Assembly: GCF_002002865.1 (NCBI RefSeq)
Contig: NZ_CP019508.1
Location: forward strand, 1,902,501 to 1,966,500
Direction of reading: 5' to 3'
DNA: 64,000 nucleotides
Source: Brevundimonas sp. LM2
GTDB taxonomy: Bacteria; Pseudomonadota; Alphaproteobacteria; Caulobacterales; Caulobacteraceae
Under the pieces are notes generated by a model. The model was given only the letters and a program-made list of their open reading frames with translations, was not told the DNA's origin and made no database searches. Below, in pieces: positions 38,751 to 46,945 of the stretch; positions within the stretch are counted from its first letter, which is position 1; every line of letters starts with the position of its first letter. A program made the position numbers and the translations under genes.

Positions 38751-39206
38751 ATGACCCTGATCTTTCCCACAGTCGCCTCACGAGGTTCGGCGGCCCAAAC
38801 TGAGCCGCCCTCAGCGGTCCAGCTGCGCCTGCGGGCGTTCCAACGCCACCTGGCCCTATGGACGCTTCAGGCCTGGCTTTCGATGTTCTTCATCGGCGCC
38901 GCCTATGCGAAGCTGACCAGCCCATCGGACCTGCTGGTCATTCTCCTGGGCTGGCCCGAGGGCGTGGACCTGGCGATGGTTCGTGCGATCAGTGCTGTGG
39001 AGCTCTCGCTGGCGATCGGGATCGTCGCCCCGCTGCTCACCTGGCGGCTGGCGCCAGTGATGGCGGGCTCGGCGATCGGCCTGGCCGGTCTGACCGGCTT
39101 TAACCTCGCCCTGCATCTCGGACGTCAGGAGTTCGGCTTCGCGGGTCTGAACCTGGCTTTGGCCGCCGCCGCGCTGGCCGTGCTGATCGGCCGACGCAAC
39201 CGCTAG
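38751..39206 (+). CDS. DoxX-like membrane protein
   Basis: 151 residues with four hydrophobic segments (about 38-56, 62-82, 88-112, 124-146). QAWLSMFFIGAAYAKLT and the Gly-rich later helices are typical of the DoxX family, small inner-membrane proteins of unclear biochemical role, often linked to thiol or quinone redox stress. The ATG at 38751 is used; an in-frame ATG at 38619 would add 44 residues of no clear character. Confidence 0.78.
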   Translation: MTLIFPTVASRGSAAQTEPPSAVQLRLRAFQRHLALWTLQAWLSMFFIGAAYAKLTSPSDLLVILLGWPEGVDLAMVRAISAVELSLAIGIVAPLLTWRLAPVMAGSAIGLAGLTGFNLALHLGRQEFGFAGLNLALAAAALAVLIGRRNR

Positions 39207-39344
39207 CCTGCGCTAACCTTAGCGCCGCCGAAGACCACGTGCTGGCGGGGCTGGCCCATGAAGCGAGCGTCCCGACAAGATGGACCAAAGCCGAGCTTCC
39301 CAGTATCCGGCTGACCAATAGAGGCTATTGAGCAGACTTCATCA

Positions 39345-40235
39345 ATGGATCGCGAGACCTGGGCCGATATCGCAATTTTCGCCGCCATCGCAGAGGCGGG
39401 AAGCTTTACGCAGGCCGGGGTGCGTTTCGGTGTTTCAGCCTCGGCGTTGAGCCATCGCATGCGGGCAATGGAGGCGCGTCTCGGCGTGCGTTTGCTGAAC
39501 CGGACGACCCGCAGCGTCAAGCCAACAGAAGCCGGGGAGCGCCTGCTCGCCAGCCTGCGGCCGACGATCCGAGTGGTTGATGAGGCGATGACCGCTCTGG
39601 GGGCCGAACGCGATCGACCGGCCGGGCGGGTCCGCGTCACCAGCCACCGCTCGGCCGTCTTCGATCTTGTCATGCCCCGACTGGCCGCGTTCGCACAGGC
39701 CTATCCCGATATCAGTGTGGAGGTCGTCGTCGACGACAGTCTGGCGGACATCGTGGCCCAAGGGTTCGACGCCGGCATCCGACGCCGACCGTCGCTGGAA
39801 CAGGACATGATCTCAGTGCGGCTCGACGACGGGGTGTCGCTCCGGCTGGTGGCCTCGCCCGACTACCTCGCTACGCTCGGGACGCCTCAAACGCCGCAGG
39901 ACGTGCTCGACCACCGCTGCCTGAGCTACCGGATGCCGACGGCAGGATCGCTGTATCCCTGGACGTTCGAACGCGGCGGGGAGACGATGAGCCTCGAGCC
40001 TCCGCAGTCCTTCCTGACCAATGACATCGAAGTTCTGTGCGACGCGGCCCGGGCCGGTCTGGGGCTGGCGTGGATCACCGCAGTGCAGGCCGCACCATAC
40101 CTGGCTTCCGGCAGCCTGATCAGCGTGTTGGAGGACTGGTGTCCCCATCTGCCGCCCAACTACCTCTACTATGCGGGGCGAAGGCATCTCCCTCCGGCCC
40201 TGCGCGTGTTTATCGATGCCATGAAGGCGGGTTAG
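39345..40235 (+). CDS. LysR family transcriptional regulator
   Basis: 296 residues. The winged helix is near 5-64 (WADIAIFAAIAEAGSFTQAGVRFGVSASALSHRMRAMEARLGVRLLNRTTRSVKPT), followed by a periplasmic-binding-like effector domain. It converges with the LysR gene at 40257, 21 bases apart. The likely target is upstream (the DoxX-like gene) or its own promoter. Confidence 0.93.
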   Translation: MDRETWADIAIFAAIAEAGSFTQAGVRFGVSASALSHRMRAMEARLGVRLLNRTTRSVKPTEAGERLLASLRPTIRVVDEAMTALGAERDRPAGRVRVTSHRSAVFDLVMPRLAAFAQAYPDISVEVVVDDSLADIVAQGFDAGIRRRPSLEQDMISVRLDDGVSLRLVASPDYLATLGTPQTPQDVLDHRCLSYRMPTAGSLYPWTFERGGETMSLEPPQSFLTNDIEVLCDAARAGLGLAWITAVQAAPYLASGSLISVLEDWCPHLPPNYLYYAGRRHLPPALRVFIDAMKAG

Positions 40236-40256
40236 CGCGTCCGGACGGTCGGGCCC

Positions 40257-41153
40257 TCAGGACAGCGCATCGACGGATTTCGCGACATCCACGAATGCCC
40301 GCAGCGCAGGTGGGACCGTCCGGTGTCCGGGATAGTAGAGTGCCAGCCGATCGACGCCTTGCGTCCAATCGAAGAGGACTTGCTGCAGAGCGCCCGCCCG
40401 AAGGAACTCGGCGGCGGCGAAGACCGGCGCATAAGCAACACCGAGTCCCGCGACGGCCGCATCGACCATCAAGCCTTCGTCGTCCAGGATGACACCGCCT
40501 GCGATGTCGAGCTCCATCCTCTCGTCGTGTCGTTCGAACTCCCACCGATAGAGTCGCCCGCCCGGCAGCCGATGGCCGATGCAACGATGTCTCGCGAGGT
40601 CCTCGGGCGACGACGGAACGCCCGCTCGCTCCAGATAGGCGGGACTGGCGACACAGGCGTAGCGCACCGACGCGAACGCCACGGCCACCATGTCTTGGGC
40701 GATCATGGACATCGGACGCACGCCGGCGTCGAAGCCTCTTCCGACTACGTCGATCAACCGGTCCTCGGCGACGATGTCTACGATAACCTCGGGAAACCGT
40801 TCCGCCATGAGGGGCAGGACATCCCGCACCAGAAGCGCCGCCGCAAGCCGCGGCGCGTTGAGCCGGATCGTGCCGGTCACCCGGCCCTGGTAGGGCGTCA
40901 CGGCCTCCAGCGCGTGATCGAAAAGCTCCAAGGCTGGGCCGAGCCGTTCTAGCAGTCTGTATCCCGCCTCCGTCGGCGCGACACTTCGGGTCGTCCGATG
41001 CAGCAGGCGCACGCCCAGACGCTCCTCCAGCGCCCGCAGAGCATGGCTGAGCGTCGATGGAGCCATGCCCAGTTCGTCAGCGGCCCGTCGAAAGCTTCGA
41101 TGATTGGCGACCGCCGCAAAGGCCAACAGATCGCTGAGAGAGGGACGAGCCAT
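40257..41153 (-). CDS. LysR family transcriptional regulator
   Basis: 298 residues. The helix-turn-helix is FRRAADELGMAPSTLSHALRALEERLGVRLLHRTTRSVAPT near 21-61, then an effector domain. It is divergent from the RidA-like gene at 41261 and probably regulates it. Similar in outline to the LysR protein at 39345, with which it converges. Confidence 0.93.
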   Translation of the reverse strand: MARPSLSDLLAFAAVANHRSFRRAADELGMAPSTLSHALRALEERLGVRLLHRTTRSVAPTEAGYRLLERLGPALELFDHALEAVTPYQGRVTGTIRLNAPRLAAALLVRDVLPLMAERFPEVIVDIVAEDRLIDVVGRGFDAGVRPMSMIAQDMVAVAFASVRYACVASPAYLERAGVPSSPEDLARHRCIGHRLPGGRLYRWEFERHDERMELDIAGGVILDDEGLMVDAAVAGLGVAYAPVFAAAEFLRAGALQQVLFDWTQGVDRLALYYPGHRTVPPALRAFVDVAKSVDALS

Positions 41154-41260
41154 TCATGTCGCATTTGCATTAGGCCATGTCGATTTCAACGTCTAATCGC
41201 GCACTACCGCAAGTCCTATCTGGGTCTCACTGATCGTCCACCCGCCAAACAGGATCCACC

Positions 41261-41668
41261 ATGCCCGCTCGCGAAGCGCTCTTTCCCGCCAATCGCCATG
41301 CCCTCTATGAGATGCACCGCTACTCCGCCGCCATTCGCTCGGGCGACCTCGTGTTCGTCTCGGGGCAGGTCGGCAGCCGCGACGATGGTTCGCCGGAGCC
41401 CGTCTTTGAAGATCAGGTGCGACGAGCCTTCTCAAACCTCATCGCAGTCCTTGAGGCGGCTGGATGCGGGCTGGACGACATCGTCGACGTCACGACCTTT
41501 CATACCGACCCGGAGGCACAGCTCGACACGGTGATCGCCGTCCGTACGGAACTTCTCGGGGCTCCTCCGTACCCCAACTGGACCGCCATCGGGACCACCT
41601 GGCTGGCCGGGTTCGACTTCGAGATCAAGGTCATCGCCCGGGTTCCGGACGAGGCCCGCTCGGCCTGA
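41261..41668 (+). CDS. RidA/YjgF/Rid family protein
   Basis: 135 residues, the family length. The core is DLVFVSGQVGSRDDG, FSNLIAVLEAAGCGLDDIVDVTTFHTD, and PYPNWTAIGTTWLAGFDFEIKVIARVP. RidA proteins hydrolyse reactive enamines and imines. The Arg that binds the substrate carboxylate in true RidA (in a PARS-type motif) is absent; PYPNWTAIG occupies that place, so this is a Rid subgroup with another substrate. Preceded by a divergent LysR gene. Confidence 0.87.
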   Translation: MPAREALFPANRHALYEMHRYSAAIRSGDLVFVSGQVGSRDDGSPEPVFEDQVRRAFSNLIAVLEAAGCGLDDIVDVTTFHTDPEAQLDTVIAVRTELLGAPPYPNWTAIGTTWLAGFDFEIKVIARVPDEARSA

Positions 41669-41713
41669 GAACGACCGGCGGGAGGCCGATGCACAGGCGC
41701 CCGGGCTGTGATC

Positions 41714-41728
41714 CGGAGGATCAGGCAA
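41714..41728 (-). promoter_or_regulatory. Putative AraC-type operator, site 3
   Basis: On the minus strand TTGCCTGATCCTCCG, 76 bases upstream of the SDR at 41804. A second partial copy (TTGCCGGAT) lies at 41741-41749 on the same strand. Confidence 0.5.
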
Positions 41729-41803
41729 ACATGGCTTCCTATCCGGCAAGACCAGCGAGCGGCCGCATGATGATCTGAGGGCATCCCAACCGGAGACCTC
41801 GTG

Positions 41804-42649
41804 ATGACCCAGACCTCCCGCCGTTCGCTCCTCGCCCTCGCCGCAGCCGCCGCTCCGGCACTGGCCGCCGGCGTCGCCCAGGCCCAAACCGCTTCGTCTC
41901 CTGAAGGGCCGCGCCCTCAGCCGGGCACCGGACGTGCCGCCGTCGTCAGCGGCTCGTCGCGCGGTATCGGGGCCGCCACCGCCAAGCGTCTGGCGCGCGA
42001 CGGCTTCGCCGTGACGGTCAACTATCTGAACAACCGCGATCTCGCCGCCCAGGTCGTCCGCGACATCGAGGCGGCAGGCGGACGCGCCATCTACCGCCAG
42101 GCAGACGTCGCCGATCCGGCCGCCGTGCGCGCGCTGTTCGACGCCAATGACGAGGCCTTCGGCGGGGTGGACGTGGTCATCTCCAACGCCGCGATCATGA
42201 GCGTCGCGCCCTTTGCCCAGTTCGAGGACGCCGCCTTCGACCGCATGATCGCGACCAACATCAAGGGCAGTTTCAACGTCCTGCGCGAGGCCTCGCGGCG
42301 GGTGCGCGACGGCGGCCGTATCGTGACCCTGGCTTCGACCTCCATCAAGGCCAAGCGTGCCACACACGGAGGCTACGCCGCGACCAAGGCGGCGCAAGAA
42401 ATCTTCGCCGGCGTCCTGTCGAAGGAACTCGCCGGTCGGCGCATCTCGGTCAACGCCGTGGCCCCGGGGCCGACCAACACCTCGCTGCTCGACATCCCTC
42501 CGCAGGGGCGTGCCCAGGCCGCCTCGATGACACCCTACGGCCGCATCGGTGAGCCGGAGGACATCGCCAACGCCATCGCCGCGCTCGTGTCGGGCGACGG
42601 CGAATGGATCAACGGCCAGATCGTCTTCGCCAACGCCGGCTTCTTGTAG
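41804..42649 (+). CDS. Tat-exported short-chain dehydrogenase
   Basis: 281 residues. The N-terminus TQTSRRSLLALAAAAAPALAAGVAQA is a twin-arginine signal peptide (about 1-28). The enzyme part is a classical SDR: AAVVSGSSRGIGAATAK (TGxxxGxG with Ser for Thr), VISNAAIMS, catalytic Ser in LASTSIKA, YAATKAA (Tyr-x-x-x-Lys). Tat export would move the folded, cofactor-loaded enzyme to the periplasm. Preferred cofactor NADP is suggested by the Asn/Arg after the second strand (VNYLNNRD). An AraC-type motif lies upstream. A GTG at 41801 directly before the ATG is an alternative. Confidence 0.9.
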   Translation: MTQTSRRSLLALAAAAAPALAAGVAQAQTASSPEGPRPQPGTGRAAVVSGSSRGIGAATAKRLARDGFAVTVNYLNNRDLAAQVVRDIEAAGGRAIYRQADVADPAAVRALFDANDEAFGGVDVVISNAAIMSVAPFAQFEDAAFDRMIATNIKGSFNVLREASRRVRDGGRIVTLASTSIKAKRATHGGYAATKAAQEIFAGVLSKELAGRRISVNAVAPGPTNTSLLDIPPQGRAQAASMTPYGRIGEPEDIANAIAALVSGDGEWINGQIVFANAGFL

Positions 42650-42723
42650 GGCGCGCCAGAGCGTCTCCGACATCACGGGCGGCCGCGCAAGCCGCCCGTC
42701 CCTCTCTCAAGCGAAAGAACCCC

Positions 42724-43518
42724 ATGTTTCCTCCCAGTTCAGCCTGGGCGGCGCTGCCGCTCGTCTTCGCCACGCCGGCCTTCGCTCAGGAGGGGCCGCC
42801 CCAAGAGGACCGGGTCGCAGGCTTCATCGCCGTCGGACCGGGAGCCACGCCCGAGTATGACGGCGCCGATACGCTGCGTGTCATCCCCTTCGTCGCAGGC
42901 GACGTCCGCTGGAACGGCCTGGAGGTCCAGGTGAGGGGCCTCGGTGGCCGCGTCGATGTGGCGTCCGACCTACGCCTGGCCTTTGGACCCGTGGTCAACA
43001 TCCGGTTGGGTCGAGACGATGTCGATGGACCGGTCGGCGATCTCGCGGACATCGACGCGGCCATCGAGCTGGGAGGCTTCATCGCCTATCGGTTCGGGGG
43101 CGGGCGCGACGGTCAGGGAGCCCTGACCTCGGAATTGTCCGTCCTTCAGGATGTGTCCGACAGCCATGACGGCCTTCTTGCGACGGCGGGCGTCAGCTAC
43201 GCCGCAGTCCGACGCCGCAGTCTCGCACTCGATTTCGATCTGCGAGCGACCTGGGTCGATGAGGACTATTCTGTCACCTACCTCGGCGTGGATGCGGTCG
43301 GTGCCGCCGCCAGCGGCCTTCCAGAATATCGACCGGGGTCCGGCGTCCGCGACATCGGCGTGGGTTTGAACGCCGCCTACTGGTTCACACCGCGGCTGGG
43401 CCTGGTGGGCCGAGCGGGCGCGAGCTATCTGTTGGACGAGGCAGCGGACAGTCCGATCGTGGAAGAGGGCGACCGATGGCAGCCGACCGTGGGCCTGGCC
43501 CTGGCCTACCGCTTTTGA
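42724..43518 (+). CDS. MipA/OmpV family outer-membrane protein
   Basis: 264 residues with a short signal peptide ending FAQ (about 1-22). The domain begins VAGFIAVGPGATPEYDGADTLRVIPFVAGDVRWNGLEVQVRG, the usual MipA/OmpV opening, and ends with an outer-membrane beta strand (GLALAYRF, C-terminal Phe). These are monomeric barrels, some linked to murein hydrolase scaffolding or solute passage. It follows the Tat-SDR by 74 bases, probably in the same operon. AAGCGAAAG is a plausible ribosome site. Confidence 0.85.
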   Translation: MFPPSSAWAALPLVFATPAFAQEGPPQEDRVAGFIAVGPGATPEYDGADTLRVIPFVAGDVRWNGLEVQVRGLGGRVDVASDLRLAFGPVVNIRLGRDDVDGPVGDLADIDAAIELGGFIAYRFGGGRDGQGALTSELSVLQDVSDSHDGLLATAGVSYAAVRRRSLALDFDLRATWVDEDYSVTYLGVDAVGAAASGLPEYRPGSGVRDIGVGLNAAYWFTPRLGLVGRAGASYLLDEAADSPIVEEGDRWQPTVGLALAYRF

Positions 43519-43522
43519 CCGG

Positions 43523-43558
43523 TTGCCCGATCCGCCGAGAGCTTTGCCGGATGGTCCG
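43523..43558 (+). promoter_or_regulatory. Putative AraC-type operators, sites 4a and 4b
   Basis: TTGCCCGATCCGCCG (43523-43537) and TTGCCGGATGGTCCG (43544-43558) lie in tandem, 21 bases (two helical turns) apart, 66 bases before the AraC gene at 43624. The second is one of the two best matches to the consensus. Confidence 0.65.
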
Positions 43559-43623
43559 GGGCGGTTGCCGCACACCCGTCCCGGGGTTACCGTGGGCTTG
43601 CCGAACCGAACAGGAGACCTGCG

Positions 43624-44568
43624 ATGGCCGATGACCTGACCGCCTCCATCGGTGCGATCCTGGACAAGCAGGGGGTGGTGAACGGGGTCTACGCGACCCC
43701 GGTGCCGGGCCTTCGCCTGCTGCGCACCCATGCCTATGTCGCGCCCCGGCACATGCACTATCGGCCCTCGCTCTGCGTGATCGCGCAAGGCCAGAAGGAA
43801 CTGCTCGTCGGCGACCGGACCATCCGCTACGGCGACATGCAGTCGATGATCGTCACGGTGGATGTGCCGATCCTCAGCCAGATGTTCCACACACCGGACA
43901 ACAGGCCCTACGTCGGCGCGGTTCTGGAGCTCAATCCGGAGATCATCCTGGAGGTCGCGACCCAGCTTGGAGCCGCCGGCGACCCAGTTCGCGGCAGGAT
44001 CGGCGACGGACTTCTGGTTCAGGACATGGACGCCCGCATCTCGTCGGCGATCCAGAGGCTGCTGGACCTGGTGGATCAACCGACTGGCGTCGACATTCTG
44101 TATCCGGTCGTCATGCGCGAAGTGTCCTACTGGCTGCTGACCGGCCCGGCGGGCGCGAACGTCGCGCGCCTGGCCATCCCCGAGGGGGAGCCGGCGCGCA
44201 TTGGCAAAGCCATCCAGAAGATGCGGGAGAATTTCGACACGCCGATCAGCGTCCCGGAACTGGCGAGCGTCGCCGGCATGAGCGCCTCCACCTTCCATCA
44301 GCACTTCAAGACCCTGACCTCCATGTCGCCCCTCCAGTACCAGAAGCACCTGCGGCTGCTGGAGGCGCGGCGGCTGATGCAGACCAAAGGTGAAAAGGCG
44401 GGGGCTGCGGGCCTCTCAGTCGGCTATGAGAGCGTGTCCCAGTTCAGTCGCGAGTTCGCGCGGATGTTCGGCGACTCGCCCCGCCGACAGACGCAACGGG
44501 CGCGGCCACAGCCTGCCGGTACCGGCGCCGCGGATCACGCCGCCGGCATTGGCGCCGTGGCGGTCTGA
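43624..44568 (+). CDS. AraC family regulator (AraC_N type)
   Basis: 314 residues. The AraC_N domain (VYATPVPGLRLLRTHAYVAPRHMHYRPSLCVIAQGQKELLVGD) is followed by two helix-turn-helices (SVPELASVAGMSASTFHQHFKTLTSMSPLQYQKHLRLLEARRLM and AAGLSVGYESVSQFSREFARMFGDSP). Closely related in sequence to the regulator at 45992. Two motif copies stand upstream, so it may regulate itself. The stop overlaps the inferred start of the MFS transporter. Confidence 0.92.
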   Translation: MADDLTASIGAILDKQGVVNGVYATPVPGLRLLRTHAYVAPRHMHYRPSLCVIAQGQKELLVGDRTIRYGDMQSMIVTVDVPILSQMFHTPDNRPYVGAVLELNPEIILEVATQLGAAGDPVRGRIGDGLLVQDMDARISSAIQRLLDLVDQPTGVDILYPVVMREVSYWLLTGPAGANVARLAIPEGEPARIGKAIQKMRENFDTPISVPELASVAGMSASTFHQHFKTLTSMSPLQYQKHLRLLEARRLMQTKGEKAGAAGLSVGYESVSQFSREFARMFGDSPRRQTQRARPQPAGTGAADHAAGIGAVAV

Positions 44569-45863
44569 CGCTGTCGGCTTCTCCGTCTTCCGGCGATGCG
44601 CCCGATCCCGCGGGCGAGACGTTTGAGGGCGGACGGCTCTGGGCGCTCCTGCTCGGCCTGTTCCTCGTCAATGTCCTGTCCCAGATCGACCGGATCCTGC
44701 CGTTTATCCTGGCCGAGTCGATCCGTGCCGAACTCAACCTCAGCGACACCCAGATCGGCTTGGTGACAGGCCTGGCCTTCGCCGTCTGCTATGCTCTTTT
44801 GTCGCTGCCGCTGGCCCGCGCCGCGGACCGGGGCTCGCCTCGCGGCGTGCTGGTCGGCTGCATCGGTTTGTGGAGCACCATGACGGCGCTGGGCGGGCTG
44901 GCGACCGGCTTCGTCGTCCTGGCCCTGACCCGTTTCGGCGTCGCCTTCGGGGAAGCCGGGGCGATCCCTGCCGGTCACGCCCTGATCGCGCGCAAGGTCC
45001 CGACGAAGCGCCGGGGCCTCGCGCTCGGCGTTTTCTCCATGGGCATCCCGCTGGGCACCATGGCGGGGTTCGTTTTGGGCGGTGTTCTCGACGAAGCGAT
45101 CGGCTGGCGCGGCACCCTATTCGCGGCGGGTGGTCTGGGCCTGTTCATCGCGCTTCTGACCTTTCTTGTGGCGGGACCGACGCCTCGTCTCGCGCGCCCG
45201 GCGTCCGACCCGACCTTTCTAAGTTCTGCGGGCGCGCTTCTGCGCCGTCCGGCCTTTCGCGGCCTCGTTCTCGCCGCCGTATTGATGGGGTTCGCCGCTG
45301 CCCCCTTCTACGCCTTCATGCCGTCGTTCCTGATCCGGACCCATGGGTTCAGCAGCAGCGAGGCCGGTCTGACGTTCGGCCTGTTGCAAGGCCTCATGGG
45401 CGTGGCAGGAGCCATCCTGGGGGGGCGAGGCTTCGACCGCGCCGTCCGGACCGGCGGCCGGCGGATTCTGCTCTATCCGGGCATGGTCTTCCTGATCGGT
45501 GCCGCGACCACGGCTGGGGCGCTCAGCGTCCCTCAGGGATGGATGGCGGCCGCTCTGCTGCTGCCCGCCATGTTCGCCTTTTCCTACATGCTTCCGTGGG
45601 GGTTCGGTGCCGCCCATCTTCTGGCCGGTCGCGGCAGGGAGGCACTGGCGTCCAGCCTGGTCGTGATCGCGACCGGACTGTTCGGACCCGCTCTGGGTCC
45701 GGTGCTCGTCGGCGTCCTGAGCGATGCGGCGACCGGCGCGGGTCTGTCGAACGGTCTCGGCCTGGCGCTTCTGCTCGTGCCGATCGCGAGCCTGCTGACA
45801 GGATGGGCGCTGATCCGGGCGGATCGGCGTCTGGCGGCAGCCAGGGCCGAAGAGGTCCCATGA
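44565..45863 (+). CDS. Major facilitator superfamily transporter (CTG start inferred)
   Basis: About 432 residues and 12 membrane segments. The N-terminal part LFLVNVLSQIDRILPFILAESIRAELNLSDTQIGLVTGLAF is the classic first-helix motif of this MFS branch. It lies before any ATG, GTG or TTG in frame; the first usual start codon (TTG 44760) would cut helix 1 away. The only candidate is CTG at 44565, which overlaps the AraC stop (CTGA). So either a rare CTG start with translational coupling or a base missing upstream. The motif A-like ARAADRGSPRGVL is present. Efflux of the compound sensed by the neighbouring AraC protein is a guess. Confidence 0.85.
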   Translation: MTLSASPSSGDAPDPAGETFEGGRLWALLLGLFLVNVLSQIDRILPFILAESIRAELNLSDTQIGLVTGLAFAVCYALLSLPLARAADRGSPRGVLVGCIGLWSTMTALGGLATGFVVLALTRFGVAFGEAGAIPAGHALIARKVPTKRRGLALGVFSMGIPLGTMAGFVLGGVLDEAIGWRGTLFAAGGLGLFIALLTFLVAGPTPRLARPASDPTFLSSAGALLRRPAFRGLVLAAVLMGFAAAPFYAFMPSFLIRTHGFSSSEAGLTFGLLQGLMGVAGAILGGRGFDRAVRTGGRRILLYPGMVFLIGAATTAGALSVPQGWMAAALLLPAMFAFSYMLPWGFGAAHLLAGRGREALASSLVVIATGLFGPALGPVLVGVLSDAATGAGLSNGLGLALLLVPIASLLTGWALIRADRRLAAARAEEVP

Positions 45864-45916
45864 TCTTCGTTTGACGACGTGTCGCCAAGCATCGGATGCC
45901 GGAACCACGCAACTTC

Positions 45917-45931
45917 TTGCCCGATCCTGCA
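45917..45931 (+). promoter_or_regulatory. Putative AraC-type operator, site 5
   Basis: TTGCCCGATCCTGCA, 61 bases before the AraC gene at 45992. The first nine bases match perfectly, the rest weakly. Confidence 0.45.
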
Positions 45932-45991
45932 GGCTGGATTGTGCCGCTGAGAGTCCGGGCCTAGCGTGCAAGCTCGCAATCAGGCTCCGAC

Positions 45992-46945
45992 ATGACCCAG
46001 GCCCTGCACGACGTCATCACCCGCATGCTCGACGCCGGGATCGGCACCGACGGCTATGTCGTCACGCCTGTTCCGGGGCTGACGCTGATGCGGACCACCC
46101 TCCCGACGCCGCCCAGCCACATGCAGTACCGACCCAAGCTGTGCGTGGTCACCCAAGGCGCCAAACAGGTGCTGGTCGCCGACCAGGCGGTCGCCTACGG
46201 CTCAGGCCAGGCCATGATCGTCACGGTCGAGATGCCCGTGGTCAGCCAGGTCGTCGAGGCGGCGCCGGAGCGTTCCTTCACCGGCCTCACCCTCGATCTG
46301 GACCTGGAGATCATCCTCGACGTCGTCACCCGGCTGGATCCAGCCAACCACCCTCAGGGCGGCGCGGGCTTCGGATTGACGGTCATCGCCGTCGAACCCC
46401 AGCTGGAAGGCGCTCTGCTGAGGCTGCTGGAACTGGTCGATCAGCCTCACGCCGTGGACATCCTCTATCCCGCGATCATGCGGGAGCTCGCCTATTGGCT
46501 GTTGATGGGCCCGGCGGGCCGCAACGTGGCGCGGATGGTTCTGCCGGAGGGCCAGCCGCTGAGGATCGCACGAGCGATCGCCCACCTGAGAGAGACTTTC
46601 GATACACCGGTCAGCGTCGCAAATCTCGCCAGTTTGGCCGGCATGAGCCCGTCGTCCTTTCACCATCACTTCAAGACGCTCACGTCGATCTCGCCGCTGC
46701 AGTATCAGAAGCAGCTCCGGCTTCTCGAAGCGCGCCGGATGATGGTCACGGAAGGCGTCAATGCGGGCGTGGCGGCGATCGCCGTCGGCTACGAGAGCCC
46801 GTCCCAGTTCAGCCGCGAATACGCGCGCCTGTTCGGGGCACCCCCGCGGCGAGAAACCCAAAGGGCCAGGTCCGACCCGGCCGGCTTCGCCGCCCATCAC
46901 AACGAGCGCCTGGCGGCCGCGGGCGAGGCTCGGGTTGTCAGCTGA
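45992..46945 (+). CDS. AraC family regulator (AraC_N type)
   Basis: 317 residues, a paralogue of the protein at 43624. Shared segments include MRTTLPTPPSHMQYRPKLCVVTQGAKQVL, VDILYPAIMRELAYWLLMGPAG and the helix-turn-helices SVANLASLAGMSPSSFHHHFKTLTSISPLQYQKQLRLLEARRMM and AAIAVGYESPSQFSREYARLFGAPP. Because the recognition helices are almost the same, both probably bind the same motif. It converges with and overlaps by 8 bases the SDR gene that ends at 46938. Confidence 0.92.
   Translation: MTQALHDVITRMLDAGIGTDGYVVTPVPGLTLMRTTLPTPPSHMQYRPKLCVVTQGAKQVLVADQAVAYGSGQAMIVTVEMPVVSQVVEAAPERSFTGLTLDLDLEIILDVVTRLDPANHPQGGAGFGLTVIAVEPQLEGALLRLLELVDQPHAVDILYPAIMRELAYWLLMGPAGRNVARMVLPEGQPLRIARAIAHLRETFDTPVSVANLASLAGMSPSSFHHHFKTLTSISPLQYQKQLRLLEARRMMVTEGVNAGVAAIAVGYESPSQFSREYARLFGAPPRRETQRARSDPAGFAAHHNERLAAAGEARVVS

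Noticed and set aside
41432..42676. A 414-codon minus-strand frame
   Set aside because: Antisense to the RidA-like and Tat-SDR genes.
42970..44349. A 459-codon minus-strand frame
   Set aside because: Antisense across the MipA-like and AraC genes, both with strong domain evidence.
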